Of a stretch of 64,000 nucleotides of DNA, positions 62,817-64,000 are shown one piece after another. The notes beneath the pieces were generated by a model that saw nothing but the letters and a program-made list of their open reading frames with translations, was not told the origin of the DNA and did no database searches. The number at the start of each line of letters is the position of its first letter. Position 1 is the stretch's first letter. The DNA is from Caldicellulosiruptor diazotrophicus (GTDB lineage: Bacteria > Bacillota > Thermoanaerobacteria > Caldicellulosiruptorales > Caldicellulosiruptoraceae), in the NCBI RefSeq assembly GCF_017347585.1, contig NZ_AP024480.1:2457501-2521500 (forward strand). Direction: 5' to 3'. A program made the translations under genes and the position numbers.

Positions 62817-63985
62817 CTAATGGTTACTTTTATCCAGCCGGGGACTGTCCAAATATTCCCATCTTTGAACAAAAGCCGTCGTGACTTTGGAAAAATGTCT
62901 GGATAGATTTTCGACTGAGTATCTACCCTTGAAAGTTTTTCAAAATGGTTTTTGTTGAAAAATATTCCCACAGTTTTTGAAAGATATCCTGTTGAAAATC
63001 CTATCTGGAGCAAAAACTGATTTTTGTCAAGAGAATTCAAAATACTCAAAAGTTTTTGATACTCAGAAACAATCTGCTTTTGATTATATTTTGAGTAAAA
63101 GCTTATTTCTTTCTGGATATAATCCTTTGCAACAGAACTTAAAATCTGGGCAACAAACTCATATGGTGAAGATGATGCTCCACTTGTCAAAAGCTTCTCC
63201 TTTAACCCTTTAACTGCGCTGTTGCCTTCAATTAAATCTTTTTCAGCTTTGATAGTTCCATAAAGCTTTACACCAGGTTTCAATCCTTCAGCAACAATGG
63301 CAGTTGCCTGACTTGGGTCATCAATATTACCATTTCTCGAAAACCATTTTGCATGATTTGAACATATGTTCAAAACTTTTATTTCAAAAATCCCTGCACT
63401 CTCTTGATCTGCAAAGCTGCTGTCGCTTACCTTTAGGTATTTGAACGGCGATTCATAAGGTGTTCCAAAAATCTTCTCATCTGCATCACGGCTTACAAAC
63501 TTGGAATCAACTCTGCTTTTGTTCAACGCCTTCTGGTATGCATTTGATAGCGCATTCTCATAAAGCTGCAAAAGGTTTTTCGAAAGAGCTTTTGTTATAG
63601 AAGATCTCATTGCCCCTTTTAGCGACGATCCCGGAATGTAAAACCTGCCTGCACTTTTTACAAAAGCAACTACTTCTTTGCAATGGCTTGTAACACCCTC
63701 AAGTCTAAGCCTGTACTTTACCGCCTTTTTAAAATCTATGCTATATTTTTTCAAAATATCTTTTATATTAAAATCTCTTGCACCTGACGAAAGCCCTCTT
63801 GAAAGCTCTTCAATGAAGCTATCTTTAAAAAGGTTTTTCTCAAAGAGCTTATCAAAGTTCAAAAAGTACAAATACTCTCCTTCTCTTACAAACTCAAAAC
63901 TCTGAATTTTATCCTGTCCCCCTATGATTGTGGGAGTCAGAATCTCAATCTCGTATGTTTTGCTTTCAAAGCTATCTGCTGCCAA
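62813..63985 (-). CDS. csm5: type III-A effector subunit Csm5
   Basis: A 390-residue RAMP protein: YEIEILTPTIIGGQDKIQSF at the N-terminus, YIPGSSLKGAMRSSI (about residue 117), the LLQIGFSTGYLSKTVG glycine-rich segment near 330, and a final WIKVTIR strand. Csm5 caps the 3' end of the crRNA in the Csm complex. The TTG at 63985 has AGGGGTG upstream. The upstream genes (csm4 and others, with cas10) should lie beyond the right edge. Confidence 0.9.
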   Translation of the reverse strand: MAADSFESKTYEIEILTPTIIGGQDKIQSFEFVREGEYLYFLNFDKLFEKNLFKDSFIEELSRGLSSGARDFNIKDILKKYSIDFKKAVKYRLRLEGVTSHCKEVVAFVKSAGRFYIPGSSLKGAMRSSITKALSKNLLQLYENALSNAYQKALNKSRVDSKFVSRDADEKIFGTPYESPFKYLKVSDSSFADQESAGIFEIKVLNICSNHAKWFSRNGNIDDPSQATAIVAEGLKPGVKLYGTIKAEKDLIEGNSAVKGLKEKLLTSGASSSPYEFVAQILSSVAKDYIQKEISFYSKYNQKQIVSEYQKLLSILNSLDKNQFLLQIGFSTGYLSKTVGIFFNKNHFEKLSRVDTQSKIYPDIFPKSRRLLFKDGNIWTVPGWIKVTIR

Positions 63986-64000
63986 ACAGCATCACCCCTT

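Overview
The window looks like part of the chromosome of a low-GC thermophilic Firmicute, most probably Caldicellulosiruptor or a close relative. This is inferred from base composition, the Thermoanaerobacter-like preQ1 riboswitch, SLH-type surface proteins, HydE, frequent TTG starts, and a type I-B plus type III-A CRISPR combination. No rRNA or tRNA gene was recognised.

Left part (1-21.8 kb): an accessory region read mostly on the minus strand. Three copies of a two-gene cassette (SLH-domain envelope protein followed by a secreted repeat-motif protein) lie at 2.9-6.0, 8.9-12.8 and 16.5-20.2 kb. The secreted partner is intact only in the third copy. Between them sit toxin-antitoxin-like pairs (PIN, DUF4258/YgiT, HicBA, XRE/ImmA/PIN), an Rpn-family nuclease, a PBECR4-like ORF, a structured RNA candidate at 15.8-15.95 kb, and a dispersed element of about 90 bp that looks like a small RNA gene with its own promoter and terminator.

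Middle (21.8-32.8 kb): ordinary chromosomal genes. They are an ArsR regulator with an ArsP-like permease and a thiol-disulfide protein, an AraC regulator, queF under a preQ1-I riboswitch, a Uma2 nuclease, a DHA2 transporter, HydE and a class A penicillin-binding protein.

Right part (33-64 kb): a CRISPR island. Three arrays (4, 27 and 70 repeats) share a 30-bp repeat that differs at base 12, and each has a conserved leader with a sigma-A promoter reading into the array. The operon cas8b-cas7-cas5-cas3-cas4-cas1-cas2 (type I-B) lies between arrays 2 and 3 on the opposite strand. It has no cas6; a Cas6-like gene lacking the C-terminal glycine-rich loop follows csm5 (type III-A) at the right edge. 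Around the arrays are a CARF protein that has lost its N-terminus, DUF234 ATPases (one intact, one broken), a decayed NurA-HerA pair and several Rpn-family nucleases.

The most unusual signal is a set of promoter-driven mini-arrays of degenerate CRISPR repeats. Their period is about 40 bp, with spacers of only 6-10 nt, next to the Rpn genes at 55.5 and 60.5 kb, and a related cluster lies at 40.0 kb. They resemble the antitoxin RNA of CRISPR-regulated toxin-antitoxin (CreTA) modules, or may be fossil arrays. Other notable signals are a spacer that is an inverted copy of the repeat, spacers shared within and between arrays, many hairpin spacers, and array ends that run straight into phage-like coding sequence.
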